In this document: in pieces, positions 26,169-35,732 of the stretch | Layout of the letters: the number at the start of each line of letters is the position of its first letter | Numbering within the stretch: position 1 is the stretch's first letter | Origin: Parapedobacter indicus | GTDB lineage: Bacteria > Bacteroidota > Bacteroidia > Sphingobacteriales > Sphingobacteriaceae | Length of the DNA stretch: 64,000 nt | Direction: 5' to 3' | Assembly: GCF_900113765.1 (NCBI RefSeq) | Contig: NZ_FOQO01000002.1 | Coordinates: 248,001 to 312,000 of the forward strand | The notes under the pieces: model-generated | What the model saw: the letters and a program-made list of their open reading frames with translations, nothing else | Databases searched by the model: none | What the model was told of the DNA's origin: nothing | Program-made: the position numbers and the translations under genes

Positions 26169-27385
26169 GATCTTGTTTCCATTTCTTGGAGCACCCAACG
26201 CAGTTCACGCGAAATAGAGTCTGCGATAGGCAGTTGCAGTTCGTGGGGCAATACACCCCAGGTATACGTTTCCACTTCCAGATGACGGGTTACCGGGTGT
26301 TCCCGCTGGATGGCCAATACTTCCTGAATATCCGATTGTGTCGATTGCAACAACCCTAGATCTTCCAGAAATACCGGCACGTGGAAATGCGACCGCCATT
26401 CCTCGGTGTCCGGATCCTGTAATGCATCCTGTGCATCGGGTAAATCTTTATAACGGCGCACTTCTCCATTTTTCTGTCTGGCAAGGACCTGATGCAGGTA
26501 AGTAGGCTCGTCGAACGCCTGAAATGCGGCACCAATTGCCGCACGGTCTGCCCCTTTTTCCGGCAAATGCACTTTAAGGGCTGCGCTGATCTGGAATTTA
26601 CCTATTTTTATTCCGTGCCGGTCGAGGTCATTAACGACCATGCGATGGCGTTCATAGCCCAACGCAAAATGGCAAACGTCGTAACAAACACGTACATGCC
26701 GTTTCAATGCCTTCTCTGCCTCTTCCGGTGCCATCCCCAATTGTTCCGAGAAATGCTTCACTCCCGTGGGTACCAGTTCCTGGGTGAACCATTCAATAAA
26801 TTCCGGCCCCGTTTCCAATACACCATCTGGTTCCGGCTCGATATCCAAATGAAGTTCTTTGCCTTGCTCCTCCCGGATTCGATGCAAGTAAGCCGCCACA
26901 TCGATCATATGTACCGTCGCCCGTTTCCGCATGTCCCGCCACACTGTCTCATCGTGGTTGTACAAATGCCGGTACCCCAGTGGCGAGGTGGAGATACCGC
27001 CATCCATCCCTTCGGGCAGCAGTTGGGTGAGGATGGCAAATAACCGCTTAGTGTATTGAAGTCGTTCGGCCGTTGTCCAATCGGGTGTATGGACCTCCGC
27101 CTTGACCCTGGTATCGTGAAAAGCCCCGAAAGGGAACCCATTTAGGGTGAATACATAACCACCTACCTGCGTCAGCCAATTTTTAAATTCATCCAACCGT
27201 TCCGGTTGGATCAGTAGGGTGCTGGCCAGATTAGCTACCCGCAACCCGATGCCCATCGGCTGTGCGGGAGACACCGCCTGCTTGATCTTCGGGAAATGCA
27301 TCTTCAACGACTCAAAATGCTGATCCCATGCTTCGCCTCCATGGATATTGGTACAATAGGTTAACTGTCCGTACGCCGTAATCAT
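26165..27385 (-). CDS. eboE: EboE, TIM-barrel metabolite traffic protein
   Basis: A 406-residue protein recognisable from the EboE opening (LTYCTNIHGGEAWDQHFESL), the LRVANLAS and GGYVFTLNGFPFGAFHDTRVK segments, and the STSPLGYRH motif. It adopts an AP_endonuc_2-like TIM-barrel fold, with Glu in HLDIEPEPDGVLE, Asp in RVCYDVCHFALGYE and His/Glu in later strand ends (YTWGVLPHELQLP). In ebo clusters this protein is annotated as metabolite traffic protein EboE. It follows eboD by 1 bp and overlaps eboF by 4 bp. Confidence 0.9.
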   Translation of the reverse strand: MITAYGQLTYCTNIHGGEAWDQHFESLKMHFPKIKQAVSPAQPMGIGLRVANLASTLLIQPERLDEFKNWLTQVGGYVFTLNGFPFGAFHDTRVKAEVHTPDWTTAERLQYTKRLFAILTQLLPEGMDGGISTSPLGYRHLYNHDETVWRDMRKRATVHMIDVAAYLHRIREEQGKELHLDIEPEPDGVLETGPEFIEWFTQELVPTGVKHFSEQLGMAPEEAEKALKRHVRVCYDVCHFALGYERHRMVVNDLDRHGIKIGKFQISAALKVHLPEKGADRAAIGAAFQAFDEPTYLHQVLARQKNGEVRRYKDLPDAQDALQDPDTEEWRSHFHVPVFLEDLGLLQSTQSDIQEVLAIQREHPVTRHLEVETYTWGVLPHELQLPIADSISRELRWVLQEMETRS

Positions 27386-27386
27386 A

Positions 27387-28547
27387 TCAACTCACTAAAT
27401 TAACGCCCTCTTGCAAGGCCGCAGCCGCCCGCAATACATTCTCTTTATCCAGCTCATGTACTTCCACACCACGACCGATTGCCTTGAGCAGCATGATCGT
27501 AAGGCGCCCTCCCAGGTGCTCGCGGAACTCTTCCAAACCGGCCAGCAAGGGATGCCCCCCGCCGGCACTTTCCAACAGCGGGTGAAAAATCGGCAACCCC
27601 AGTTCCTGTAAGACGGTAAGTACCCGCTGTGCATCGCTAGGAGGAAGCATATCGATGATGGCCGAATATACCGTATCCAGGGCAATGCCAATGGCCACCG
27701 CCTCGCCATGCAGCACCTCGAAATTAGAAAGCTGTTCCAGCTTATGTGCGCTCCAATGACCGAAATCCAAGGGCCTGGAAGAACCGAATTCAAATGGATC
27801 TGCACCGGCAATATGCTGGAGATGCAGCTCCGCACAACGGAAGATGAGGTAATCCATTGCTTCACTATCGCGGCGGCGAAGGCTTGCGGCATGGTTTTCA
27901 ATCCAGTCAAAGAAAGCAGCATCCTTGATTAATGCGACTTTTACCGCCTCGGAAATACCCGACACCCACGCCCGGTCATTCAATGTCAACAAAAACAGGT
28001 TATCGTTGAATACGGCCACCGGCGGACTAAACGTGCCGATAAAATTTTTCTTGCCCCGGTAGTTAATACCGTTTTTCACACCCATTCCCGAGTCATTCTG
28101 AGAGAGGACAGTTGTCGGTACCCGAAGATGACGGATTCCCCGATGCGCAACGGTTGCCGCGTATCCCACCGCGTCAAGTACTGCCCCACCCCCGATGGCC
28201 ATGATGTATGAATGCCGATCAATGCCATATCGGTTTACCGATTCAATGATGCGATCGACAGGTTCCCATTGGTTTTTAACCGCTTCCCCACCGGGAACCA
28301 GCAGCACATCCGCGATCAACTGCACCGCAGATTCGGAGCCAAAATAATCCCGTATCCGTTCTACGAGTGCCGGATGATGGGTGACGACTCCTTCGTCGAT
28401 CACCACCAACAGTTTGGGAACAGCTCCATCCGCCTGTGCGATAAAAAAATCGCTGAGCAACCTGTTTTCGGGTGTAAATAACCCCGAAGTAAAATGAATA
28501 TCGTATTGGTAAGAAACCGAAAATTTCTGTTTAATAATGGACTTCAT
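27387..28547 (-). CDS. eboD: EboD, 3-dehydroquinate synthase-like protein
   Basis: A 386-residue member of the AroB/2-epi-5-epi-valiolone synthase superfamily. NAD- and metal-binding signatures are present: MAIGGGAVLDAVGYAATV, then RVPTTVLSQNDSGMGVKNGIN, then RPLDFGHWSAHKLEQL and LHGEAVAIGIALD with the metal-binding Glu/His positions. A housekeeping aroB would not be expected inside an ebo cluster, so this is the specialised paralogue. It may make a cyclitol-like product. It starts 8 bp after eboC. Confidence 0.93.
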   Translation of the reverse strand: MKSIIKQKFSVSYQYDIHFTSGLFTPENRLLSDFFIAQADGAVPKLLVVIDEGVVTHHPALVERIRDYFGSESAVQLIADVLLVPGGEAVKNQWEPVDRIIESVNRYGIDRHSYIMAIGGGAVLDAVGYAATVAHRGIRHLRVPTTVLSQNDSGMGVKNGINYRGKKNFIGTFSPPVAVFNDNLFLLTLNDRAWVSGISEAVKVALIKDAAFFDWIENHAASLRRRDSEAMDYLIFRCAELHLQHIAGADPFEFGSSRPLDFGHWSAHKLEQLSNFEVLHGEAVAIGIALDTVYSAIIDMLPPSDAQRVLTVLQELGLPIFHPLLESAGGGHPLLAGLEEFREHLGGRLTIMLLKAIGRGVEVHELDKENVLRAAAALQEGVNLVS

Positions 28548-28555
28548 AACACAAA

Positions 28556-29443
28556 TTAAGTAACGGCAAATAGCTTAGCCAGCCAAATGGATACCGGAAA
28601 CAACAACAGGACGGCAAACGTCAACCCCCACATCCCCGCGGCTGCCGTCCAAGCGGCGTTCATAAAAATCAACCCGATCACGCCGTGCTTAACAGATTTC
28701 CGGACATCGCTTGCTTCGAGCGTCCGGAGGGCTTTGGCCAACGGCGGGAATACAAATAAGAGAAACGGCAGCACCATTCCGATGGCCAGTATACCGCCTT
28801 GGTAATGCAAACCAAATGCCACAATACATGCAACGACAACCCCATACAACAGGGCCGAAACCAGTAAAGGTGTGCGCTGCCCACCGTGTACTTCACCCCG
28901 GCTGATCGTTGTCACGGCCGCGATGTAAATAACGGGTACACACGCCAGGAACCAGACCTGTTCCAGCGCCAGCCCTGAATAGCTTATACCCAGCAGCAGA
29001 TTGAGTCCACGACATAAACCCATGGTCAATGGACCTGCGACCGCTTGGTGCTTACCCCACTTGTCGTAAACTAAGCACATCCCCACAATGGCGAATGCAA
29101 TCATCGACGGCAACATGCCCACCGTGCTGGCGGCGGCAACGCCGATGAGAAACAGAACGATTCCTAATGTTGCCGCACCGCGTACAGAAACCCTACCGCT
29201 GGGAATGGGCCGCTCGGGCCGCTCGCGCGCATCCAGTTGGGCATCAAACACATCATTGAACACGACGCCGCCGCCATAAAGCCCGACGGTAGCGATGATC
29301 AGTGCCATCAAAACCAGTCCATCCAGCGTCGATCCATCGGGCACAAACAGCAACGCAATGGCCACACCGGCCAACACATCCGAAATAGCCGTTACAATAT
29401 TTGCCGGCCGCATCAATTGCAGATACGGTTTTAGTTTTCCCAT
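28556..29443 (-). CDS. eboC: EboC, UbiA-family prenyltransferase
   Basis: A 295-residue integral membrane protein with about eight to nine hydrophobic helices. The first Asp-rich motif is NDVFDAQLDARERPERPIPSG (NDxxDxxxD), and a second polar region, DKWGKHQAVAGPLTMGLCRGL, occupies the position of the second motif. The opening YLQLMRPANIVTAISDVLAG is typical of EboC. UbiA enzymes attach prenyl chains to aromatic or polar acceptors, here an unknown one. It lies 6 bp after eboB. Confidence 0.93.
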   Translation of the reverse strand: MGKLKPYLQLMRPANIVTAISDVLAGVAIALLFVPDGSTLDGLVLMALIIATVGLYGGGVVFNDVFDAQLDARERPERPIPSGRVSVRGAATLGIVLFLIGVAAASTVGMLPSMIAFAIVGMCLVYDKWGKHQAVAGPLTMGLCRGLNLLLGISYSGLALEQVWFLACVPVIYIAAVTTISRGEVHGGQRTPLLVSALLYGVVVACIVAFGLHYQGGILAIGMVLPFLLFVFPPLAKALRTLEASDVRKSVKHGVIGLIFMNAAWTAAAGMWGLTFAVLLLFPVSIWLAKLFAVT

Positions 29444-29449
29444 CTGTGA

Positions 29450-30430
29450 CTACGATATAATGATCGACCCCGCATCTCTCCGCGGCTGCTGTCCGCCGCG
29501 CAAGATGGAATTCCCCTCAAATTTCTGCCCCTGATCAATCACCATACTTTCAGTCAGCATTGATTCATCCAGCTGTCCGCTTTGCCCAAAAGCCGCAACG
29601 GCATTTTTGAAACACACCTGCTCAATCACTTCCTTGGGAATTCCGCTTTTAACCATCAACGCAGCAGTTTTGGGTACTGCCAATGGATCACTGATTCCCC
29701 AATCGGCCGCAGAATTAACCAAGATCCGTTCCGGACCGTATTGCTTGACAATTTCGACCATCCGCTCGTTGCCCATCTTGGTAAACGGATAGATGGTAAA
29801 GGCCGCCCAAAAGCCCCTCTCCAACACTTCTTTAACGGTTTCTTCGGTATTGTGATCAATGATAACTTTACCTGGGTCCAGCCCGTGTTCCAGCGCAATG
29901 TCCATGCTTCGCGATGTCCCCTTGGTTTTGTCACGGTGCGGGGTATGTACCTGTACAGGAAGCCCGGCGTCTTTGGCAAGTTCCAGCTGTAGCCGGTAAT
30001 ATTTCTCTTCGGCCGCCGTCTGGTCGTCAAAACCGATTTCGCCAACACCGACCACCCCTTCTTTGTAAATAAAAAAGGGCAGCAGTTCCATGACCGCTTC
30101 GGCCAGGGCTTCGTTGTTTGCTTCCCGGGAATTCAGCCCGATGGTACAGAAATGTTTGATCCCGAACTGCGAGGCCCGGAAACGTTCCCACCCAATCAAG
30201 CTGCTATAATAGTCTCTGAACGTATCAATCCCGGTACGGGGTTGTCCTACCCAAAAGGCAGGTTCGATGACCGCTACCACACCGGCATCCGCCATGGCCT
30301 GGTAATCGTCGGTCGTTCGCGACACCATGTGAATATGCGGGTCAAAAAAACGGAACCCTTTTACCAAATCCAAATCCAGGGCCACCCGCTCTCCCATCGA
30401 TGCCCGATCGCGCTCACTGTAATTACACAT
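29450..30430 (-). CDS. eboB: EboB, TatD-type metal-dependent hydrolase
   Basis: A 326-residue TIM-barrel amidohydrolase. The metal-binding DPHIHMVSRTTDDYQAMADA opening, the IEPAFWVGQPRTGIDTFRDYY block and HFCTIGLNSREANN segment match EboB closely. Other ligands are Glu in VGVGEIGFDDQ, His in LPVQVHTPHRD, His in VIIDHNTEE, and Asp in LVNSAADWGISDPLAV. It is 3 bp from eboA. Confidence 0.93.
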   Translation of the reverse strand: MCNYSERDRASMGERVALDLDLVKGFRFFDPHIHMVSRTTDDYQAMADAGVVAVIEPAFWVGQPRTGIDTFRDYYSSLIGWERFRASQFGIKHFCTIGLNSREANNEALAEAVMELLPFFIYKEGVVGVGEIGFDDQTAAEEKYYRLQLELAKDAGLPVQVHTPHRDKTKGTSRSMDIALEHGLDPGKVIIDHNTEETVKEVLERGFWAAFTIYPFTKMGNERMVEIVKQYGPERILVNSAADWGISDPLAVPKTAALMVKSGIPKEVIEQVCFKNAVAAFGQSGQLDESMLTESMVIDQGQKFEGNSILRGGQQPRRDAGSIIIS

Positions 30431-30433
30431 GTC

Positions 30434-31342
30434 TTAATCCGTTTGATCCAACCAGCCGTCCCATGGTGTATCGGCTGTATCCAATAAATCCGTTAATTCG
30501 CTATTTTCTTTGATAAAATCGGCTGCTGGCGCAAAGCTGCTTGCGCTGAATGCGTATGCAACTGCTTTACGTGTAGACCGATGCTCGCTTTCTTGTATCA
30601 GCTGCTCCATGAGCCGGTACGCACGGTCGTCCAAAAATGGCGCGACCAATACCCACAGGAACGGATTGATGTTCCTTTTAGCTGCATGAAGTTCGTACGC
30701 ATAATCTACCAGCGCGCCCGCCAGTGCCGCGTTGTTACGCGTTTTTAACCCGATAATTTGCGGGATATCTTCATCCGTAAAAAACGCTTTCAATACCAGC
30801 TGATTCCAAGCACCCTCATCCAAAAACCGACTCGGGTAGTGGTTATTAAGGATAATGGCCTGCCGCACGGGTGCCATGTTGCTTCGGATGCCTTCTGTGC
30901 AGCGAGGTTTCCATGCCGCGGGATCATGATAAATAGGCAGTGCTGAATAGAGCGCTACCAATTCTTCCATTTCACCGTATTTAAACAGTCGATCGATCAA
31001 CGAAACGTAAGCCTGCTGCTCCAGCGCCGGAAGGTTCATGAGCACCCAAACCCGCACCAATCTCGCCAGCGACCAGTCTTTTACCAGAAGCGGCAATTGA
31101 TCGGAGTTGACGGGCGCCGTTTCGTCAAACGTAATTCGCAAATCTTTGTCGGCCGATCGTATCGTACGCGGAATAGCGGTAAAAACCCTTGCCAACGTAT
31201 TCGGTTGTGGATCGTTGGCTAGCTGGTTGATTTGATCTGTTAAAACACCCCATTCTTCGTCGGATACGTGCCGAACGATCTGATTGGCTAATCGTTCGGC
31301 ATCCGTATCACGTTTATTAGTTAAATCAACTTCATCCTTCAT
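30434..31342 (-). CDS. eboA: EboA domain protein
   Basis: A 302-residue all-helical protein. ATG 31342 is preferred to a TTG one codon upstream. The core YSALPIYHDPAAWKPRCTEGIRSNM and the AIILNNHYPSRFLDEGAWNQL blocks match the EboA family, with a HEAT-like helical repeat layout. It is the first gene of the ebo set, 14 bp after the DUF1080 stop, so there is no room for an obvious separate promoter. The biochemical role of EboA is unknown. Confidence 0.93.
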   Translation of the reverse strand: MKDEVDLTNKRDTDAERLANQIVRHVSDEEWGVLTDQINQLANDPQPNTLARVFTAIPRTIRSADKDLRITFDETAPVNSDQLPLLVKDWSLARLVRVWVLMNLPALEQQAYVSLIDRLFKYGEMEELVALYSALPIYHDPAAWKPRCTEGIRSNMAPVRQAIILNNHYPSRFLDEGAWNQLVLKAFFTDEDIPQIIGLKTRNNAALAGALVDYAYELHAAKRNINPFLWVLVAPFLDDRAYRLMEQLIQESEHRSTRKAVAYAFSASSFAPAADFIKENSELTDLLDTADTPWDGWLDQTD

Positions 31343-31356
31343 CAAACAAGCAACTC

Positions 31357-32151
31357 CTATTCAAGATTTTTAAACCGTATGTTCTTGTAGGCGATCTTCA
31401 TCGGTGGACCCACGTGCACCTGAAATCCCATCAAGCCTTCAAATTTACGATTTTTCTCGTCATCATCTGTCACATCACTCATTAATATACCGTTGACATA
31501 ATGTTGCAGGTGATTTCCTTTGGCTACGACGCGCAGTTCGTTCCAATCTTCCGTTTTAATGTGTGCCTTCAGGGAATCCCGATCGCCCAGCGAACCGGTC
31601 TCTTCTCCGGCCGTCCAGATATTTCCCTTCGCGTAGTCGCTGATCTCACCATCCACAGGCGGGAGGCGCATTTGCTGGCCGGGAAACGCCAGAATGGTAC
31701 GGCCGCGTTCTTCGTAATTCTGTCCGGTGTACGTATTCGCCGCGTCAATATCTGCCTGGTATCCACGCAAGGCATGCGGAAGATCCGGCAGCTCCTCACT
31801 GCGGTAGTTAAAGCCACTGTTGCCCTTTCCCGTCAGTTTGTATTCCGTAATCAATTCAAAATCTCCGGGGCGTCCGCCCTCCCAAATGATAAACGAGTTC
31901 CGCTCCAGTTCCTTACCAGATTTGATTTCGCCTACAATCGCCCCATCCTCCACGTGCCACAGCGAAGTGTCGCCCCGCCATCCAGAAAGCGTTTTACCGT
32001 CAAATAGATCAATAAACTCCGGTTGTGATTCGGATTCGGCCTGCTTATTTTCCTGACTGCCCCCAGAGGTACAGTTTACGAGGAATGCAGCTAATAAAAC
32101 AAATCCTCCGATGCCCTTCAGGGCCCGGAGGATATTTTTTGGTTTCAACAT
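31357..32151 (-). CDS. DUF1080 (3-keto-disaccharide hydrolase-type) lipoprotein
   Basis: A 264-residue lipoprotein with lipobox LVNC (Cys about residue 27). The single jelly-roll domain carries the DUF1080 signature: FIDLFDGKTLSGWRGD, then WHVEDGAIVGE, FELITEYKLTGKGNSGFNYR, and the closing KIAYKNIRFKNL. Members of this family hydrolyse 3-keto-glycosides or are used in 3-keto-sugar pathways. The Gfo/Idh/MocA oxidoreductase directly upstream would supply or consume the 3-keto sugar. It also immediately precedes eboA, linking the sugar-oxidation genes to the ebo cluster. Confidence 0.9.
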   Translation of the reverse strand: MLKPKNILRALKGIGGFVLLAAFLVNCTSGGSQENKQAESESQPEFIDLFDGKTLSGWRGDTSLWHVEDGAIVGEIKSGKELERNSFIIWEGGRPGDFELITEYKLTGKGNSGFNYRSEELPDLPHALRGYQADIDAANTYTGQNYEERGRTILAFPGQQMRLPPVDGEISDYAKGNIWTAGEETGSLGDRDSLKAHIKTEDWNELRVVAKGNHLQHYVNGILMSDVTDDDEKNRKFEGLMGFQVHVGPPMKIAYKNIRFKNLE

Positions 32152-32180
32152 ATCTGATTGAATTAAAAATAAATAACGTT

Positions 32181-33335
32181 TCAGTCAAGCGTCACGTCTG
32201 TCGTCTTCCAACTGCGCGACTTAGCGGAATCGATCACTGCTTCGCATACTTTTTGCGTTTCGTATGCATTTTGGAAATTCGGCTGACAAGGTTCGCCAGT
32301 CTCGAGGCTTTTCATGAAATCGGCCACCTGATGCACGAAACTATGCTCATAACCGATTCCCAATCCCGGCACCCACCACTTATCCATATAAGGATGATCG
32401 CCATTTGTGACATGGATCGAACTCCAGCCTTTCACATCCGAATCAACGCCGTTGTCGAAATACTCCAACCGATTCAGGTCGTGCAGATCCCAGCGGATCG
32501 ATGCATGTTCACCGTTGATTTCGAAGGTATACAACGCTTTGTGCCCGCGGGCATACCGGGTAGACTCGAACAGCCCCAATGCCCCGTTTGAAAACCGGCA
32601 GTGGAAAATACAGGCATCGTCTATTCCGACCGGTTCCAGCTTGCCGGTATCGTTGTGTACGCGTTCCTTCACAAACGTTTCCGTCATTGCAGAAACTTCC
32701 GTAATCCCACCATTGAGCCACATTGCGGTGTCTATGCAATGCGCCAGCAAGTCGCCGGTAACTCCCGACCCTGCCACGTCCACATCCATCCGCCAGGCCG
32801 CGTCCCCCCCTTGGGGAAGATCGGCATTGATGGTCCAATCCTGAAGGAAATTGGCGCGGTAGTGGAAAATCTTACCCAGTTTGCCTGAAGCAATGATTTT
32901 CTTTGCCAGCGTAACCGCAGGCAGCCGCCGGTAATTATACCATACGGTGTTCGCAACTCCGGCCTTTTCCACGGCATCCACCATTTTTTTGGACTCTTCC
33001 AGGTTTCGGGCTAACGGCTTTTCCGTCAGCACCATCTTGCCCGCTTCTGCGGCGGCAATGGCAATCTCCGCATGCAGGTGGTTCGGGGTGCAGATATCCA
33101 CGGCATCGATGTCGTCGCGTGCAATCAACTTCCGCCAGTCGGTTTCGTACGATGCAAATCCCCATTGTTCAGCAAATGCTTTTACTTTTTCTTCCCGGCG
33201 CGAACACACAGCCTGTAATACCGGCTGATATTCCAGGTCAGGAAAAAAATTGGGTACGCGGTTATACCCATTGGAATGGGTTCTGCCCATGAATCCACAA
33301 CCAATTAATCCGATTCTTAACTCTTTTTTACTCAT
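32181..33335 (-). CDS. Gfo/Idh/MocA-family oxidoreductase
   Basis: A 384-residue NAD(P)-dependent dehydrogenase. The Rossmann domain opens [21 protein letters not shown], the catalytic lysine is in [10 protein letters not shown], and the C-terminal alpha/beta domain (about 130-370) contains [19 protein letters not shown], with the metal- or substrate-binding DLLAH pattern. No Tat signal is seen, so it is cytoplasmic. Such enzymes oxidise sugar hydroxyls, often to 3-keto sugars. It lies between the TIM-barrel isomerase and DUF1080 genes. Confidence 0.93.
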   Translation of the reverse strand: MSKKELRIGLIGCGFMGRTHSNGYNRVPNFFPDLEYQPVLQAVCSRREEKVKAFAEQWGFASYETDWRKLIARDDIDAVDICTPNHLHAEIAIAAAEAGKMVLTEKPLARNLEESKKMVDAVEKAGVANTVWYNYRRLPAVTLAKKIIASGKLGKIFHYRANFLQDWTINADLPQGGDAAWRMDVDVAGSGVTGDLLAHCIDTAMWLNGGITEVSAMTETFVKERVHNDTGKLEPVGIDDACIFHCRFSNGALGLFESTRYARGHKALYTFEINGEHASIRWDLHDLNRLEYFDNGVDSDVKGWSSIHVTNGDHPYMDKWWVPGLGIGYEHSFVHQVADFMKSLETGEPCQPNFQNAYETQKVCEAVIDSAKSRSWKTTDVTLD

Positions 33336-33382
33336 TTTTTTCTGGAAATTAGCTAGTTATGTTCCGTTTTGTTTCTTCTGTC

Positions 33383-34417
33383 TTATTCCTGCCAGCCATG
33401 CGCCTCACGGACGCTGATCAACGCTGCCAGGATATCATTCCATGTCTGTTGTTTATGCAACACCTCGTTGGGGAACATACATCCGTCCCAACAGATGTGC
33501 TTAAATGCTTTCGTTAACTCGCCCTTCTCGTCTCGCAACCAATACCCGGCGTCGTGTGCGATGTTCAACTTCCCATTCGGGTCGTTGGGCAAACAGTGGC
33601 GCCCTGTCTTGTCGTGTGAACCTGACCCGAAAACCGTCCCATCGTTCTGAGCTACGTGGAAATCAATCGTCCAAGGACGTAACGCCTTGGTAAGCGTTTG
33701 CAGTCCCTCTTCCAGGGCCTGGCGGTCACTCCACTCAAAATCTACGGGCAGAATCCGGTCTTCGGGCTGATTATACCCCAGCAAATACAGGAACGTGTGC
33801 GACATATCCGCCTGGAAGCCCATGTTGGGTCGGTCAACCGCTTCCAATGTATTCAGCATGGTCCGCCAGCTGTGCATGCCTCCCCAGCAGATTTCTCCTT
33901 CGGCGGCCAGCTTTTCGCCATAGTCTGCCGCCACGTCGCACGCCTCGCGGAATGTTTCGGCAATTATTTTGGTATTTCCAGCCGGATCTTTGGCCCAATC
34001 TGCCGGTGAACTCGAGGAGTCGATACGAACTACACCATAGGGCCGGATGCCCATCTCACGCAACTGTTGACCGAATTCACAGGCCTTACGCACCATGTCA
34101 ACAAATACGGTACGGCTTTCTTTACTTCCCATGGCGGACCCTGCCCAGATAGGCGCCACCAGGGAACCGATCTTCAGGCCATGACCAGCGACTTTCTCCG
34201 CCAGTCGCTCCACTTCTTCTTTTCCGCCATTGATGTTTACGTGTGGTTCCAACAATCCAATATCCACACCGTCAAATTTCACTCCATTCACCTCCGCTGC
34301 CGCCGTGTAGGCCAACAGATCATCAAACGGAATCACGGGTTCGGAACCTTCGCCCTTACCTACGATTCCCGGCCACGTCGCATTGTGAAGCTTCGGAAAA
34401 TTGTTTTTTGTATCCAT
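33383..34417 (-). CDS. Sugar phosphate isomerase/epimerase-like TIM barrel
   Basis: A 344-residue cytoplasmic AP_endonuc_2-fold protein. Metal-ligand-like strand ends are seen in [54 protein letters not shown] and [11 protein letters not shown]. The long insertion after HVAQNDG is typical of a Bacteroidota clade found next to Gfo/Idh/MocA dehydrogenases. It follows the cupin gene by 31 bp. The substrate is unknown, probably a keto sugar from the neighbouring dehydrogenase. Confidence 0.82.
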   Translation of the reverse strand: MDTKNNFPKLHNATWPGIVGKGEGSEPVIPFDDLLAYTAAAEVNGVKFDGVDIGLLEPHVNINGGKEEVERLAEKVAGHGLKIGSLVAPIWAGSAMGSKESRTVFVDMVRKACEFGQQLREMGIRPYGVVRIDSSSSPADWAKDPAGNTKIIAETFREACDVAADYGEKLAAEGEICWGGMHSWRTMLNTLEAVDRPNMGFQADMSHTFLYLLGYNQPEDRILPVDFEWSDRQALEEGLQTLTKALRPWTIDFHVAQNDGTVFGSGSHDKTGRHCLPNDPNGKLNIAHDAGYWLRDEKGELTKAFKHICWDGCMFPNEVLHKQQTWNDILAALISVREAHGWQE

Positions 34418-34448
34418 ATCTCTTTTTCTTTATCTCTTTAACTAAAAT

Positions 34449-35666
34449 TTAAGCCAACACCAGGTCTGGATTGCCCGGACCGAAATGCTTTAGCATGACG
34501 ATCGGATCTGTTTTCGATAGGTTCACAATCTTCACCCCAGCCTGTGCCGCGCGTTCGCTCACGAAATATTCATCGTACGTCAGCTGGCCGTAACGGATCA
34601 GTGCCGGTGTTTCGATGTCCCATACGCCCATGGTTCCATGTCCCTGCATCATGATCATCCCATACGCTGCAGCATCCCGGATCGTCACCGTTGCTCCCGG
34701 TAATACCGTCAGCTCCTTCGCGCTGAAGGCATCCGACTTGTAACATATCCATTTTTCAACATAACCCGCATCGCGCATCTCGTCTTCGTTCCGTACCGAA
34801 AGAGGCGCCATAAACCGGTTTTGCATGGTATTTGGATCGAGATTCAACTCCCAGTCCAGCACATCGATCAATTCATCAAAGTCGCCGATTCGGTCTTTCG
34901 GTGTTCCATTCCACAGCAATTCTTCAGGGATGATGGCCTCATTCACCAGCGACTGGTACATGGCAAACACATCCGAAGCCTTCTGCGGCTCGTAGGTACA
35001 CAAGCTTCCCGGTGCGTGCAGCAGCCCTGGAGGAACGTCCCATCCCGTGCCCGGCTCCAGGCGGTATGCCTGCGAATAATTTGTAATCTTATTGTCGCCC
35101 TTGGTAAAGTTGACAAGACACTCGCGGATCTGGTCTTTTGTCGTACCCGGTGCCAAACCGATAAAGGTGTATGGATAGTCGCCGCCGTGGTTATTCAGCT
35201 GCGGCGGGAAGTAATATGCTTCGGGCTTCCCCTTTTGTCCGATGAGTGCCGCCTTTTCGTCGTTATGGTGTACGTGATGGGGAAGCGGCCCCATGTTATC
35301 AAAGAATTTCGAATAAATTGGCCAGCTTTGGTATTCATCCCAAAGGCGGGAACCAATCAGTTCACCTTTCAGTTCGTCGACGGCATCCTTCAGCAGGAAT
35401 TGCTGCGTACGTCCCCCCTCTTCGTAAACCACCGGGCTCAGTCCCTCGTTTTCTCCCGTCAACGGACCATTTTTCGCTGGGGTTGTGGATGAAAACCAAC
35501 GCTCGTCTATACCTCCACGTGCTCCCCCGAGAACATAGTAATCGTCGGGATGAAGTTTGATCCGACGGCCCGGTACGCAGAATGACCGAGGCACCCACGT
35601 CGGAGCCAAGCGCAGTATTCCCTCTCCCTGTTCCAATGAACTCTTTGCTAACTTACTTGTTTCCAT
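34449..35666 (-). CDS. Phosphomannose isomerase-like cupin
   Basis: A 405-residue cytoplasmic cupin. METSKLAKSSLEQGEG at 35666 is preferred to an in-frame ATG at 35714. The type I phosphomannose isomerase-like zinc-site region reads PLPHHVHHNDEKAALIGQKG then PEAYYFPPQ, giving His-x-x-His-His and Glu ligands. A second cupin half contains DVPPGLLHAPGSLCTYEP. Unlike manA of central metabolism it is part of the ebo/keto-sugar operon, so the substrate may not be mannose 6-phosphate. Confidence 0.75.
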   Translation of the reverse strand: METSKLAKSSLEQGEGILRLAPTWVPRSFCVPGRRIKLHPDDYYVLGGARGGIDERWFSSTTPAKNGPLTGENEGLSPVVYEEGGRTQQFLLKDAVDELKGELIGSRLWDEYQSWPIYSKFFDNMGPLPHHVHHNDEKAALIGQKGKPEAYYFPPQLNNHGGDYPYTFIGLAPGTTKDQIRECLVNFTKGDNKITNYSQAYRLEPGTGWDVPPGLLHAPGSLCTYEPQKASDVFAMYQSLVNEAIIPEELLWNGTPKDRIGDFDELIDVLDWELNLDPNTMQNRFMAPLSVRNEDEMRDAGYVEKWICYKSDAFSAKELTVLPGATVTIRDAAAYGMIMMQGHGTMGVWDIETPALIRYGQLTYDEYFVSERAAQAGVKIVNLSKTDPIVMLKHFGPGNPDLVLA

Positions 35667-35732
35667 GTAATGATTTGATAATTTATGTTTAAATCTATTT
35701 ATTATACGTTGCAAACAGGGTCTTATTGCCCG

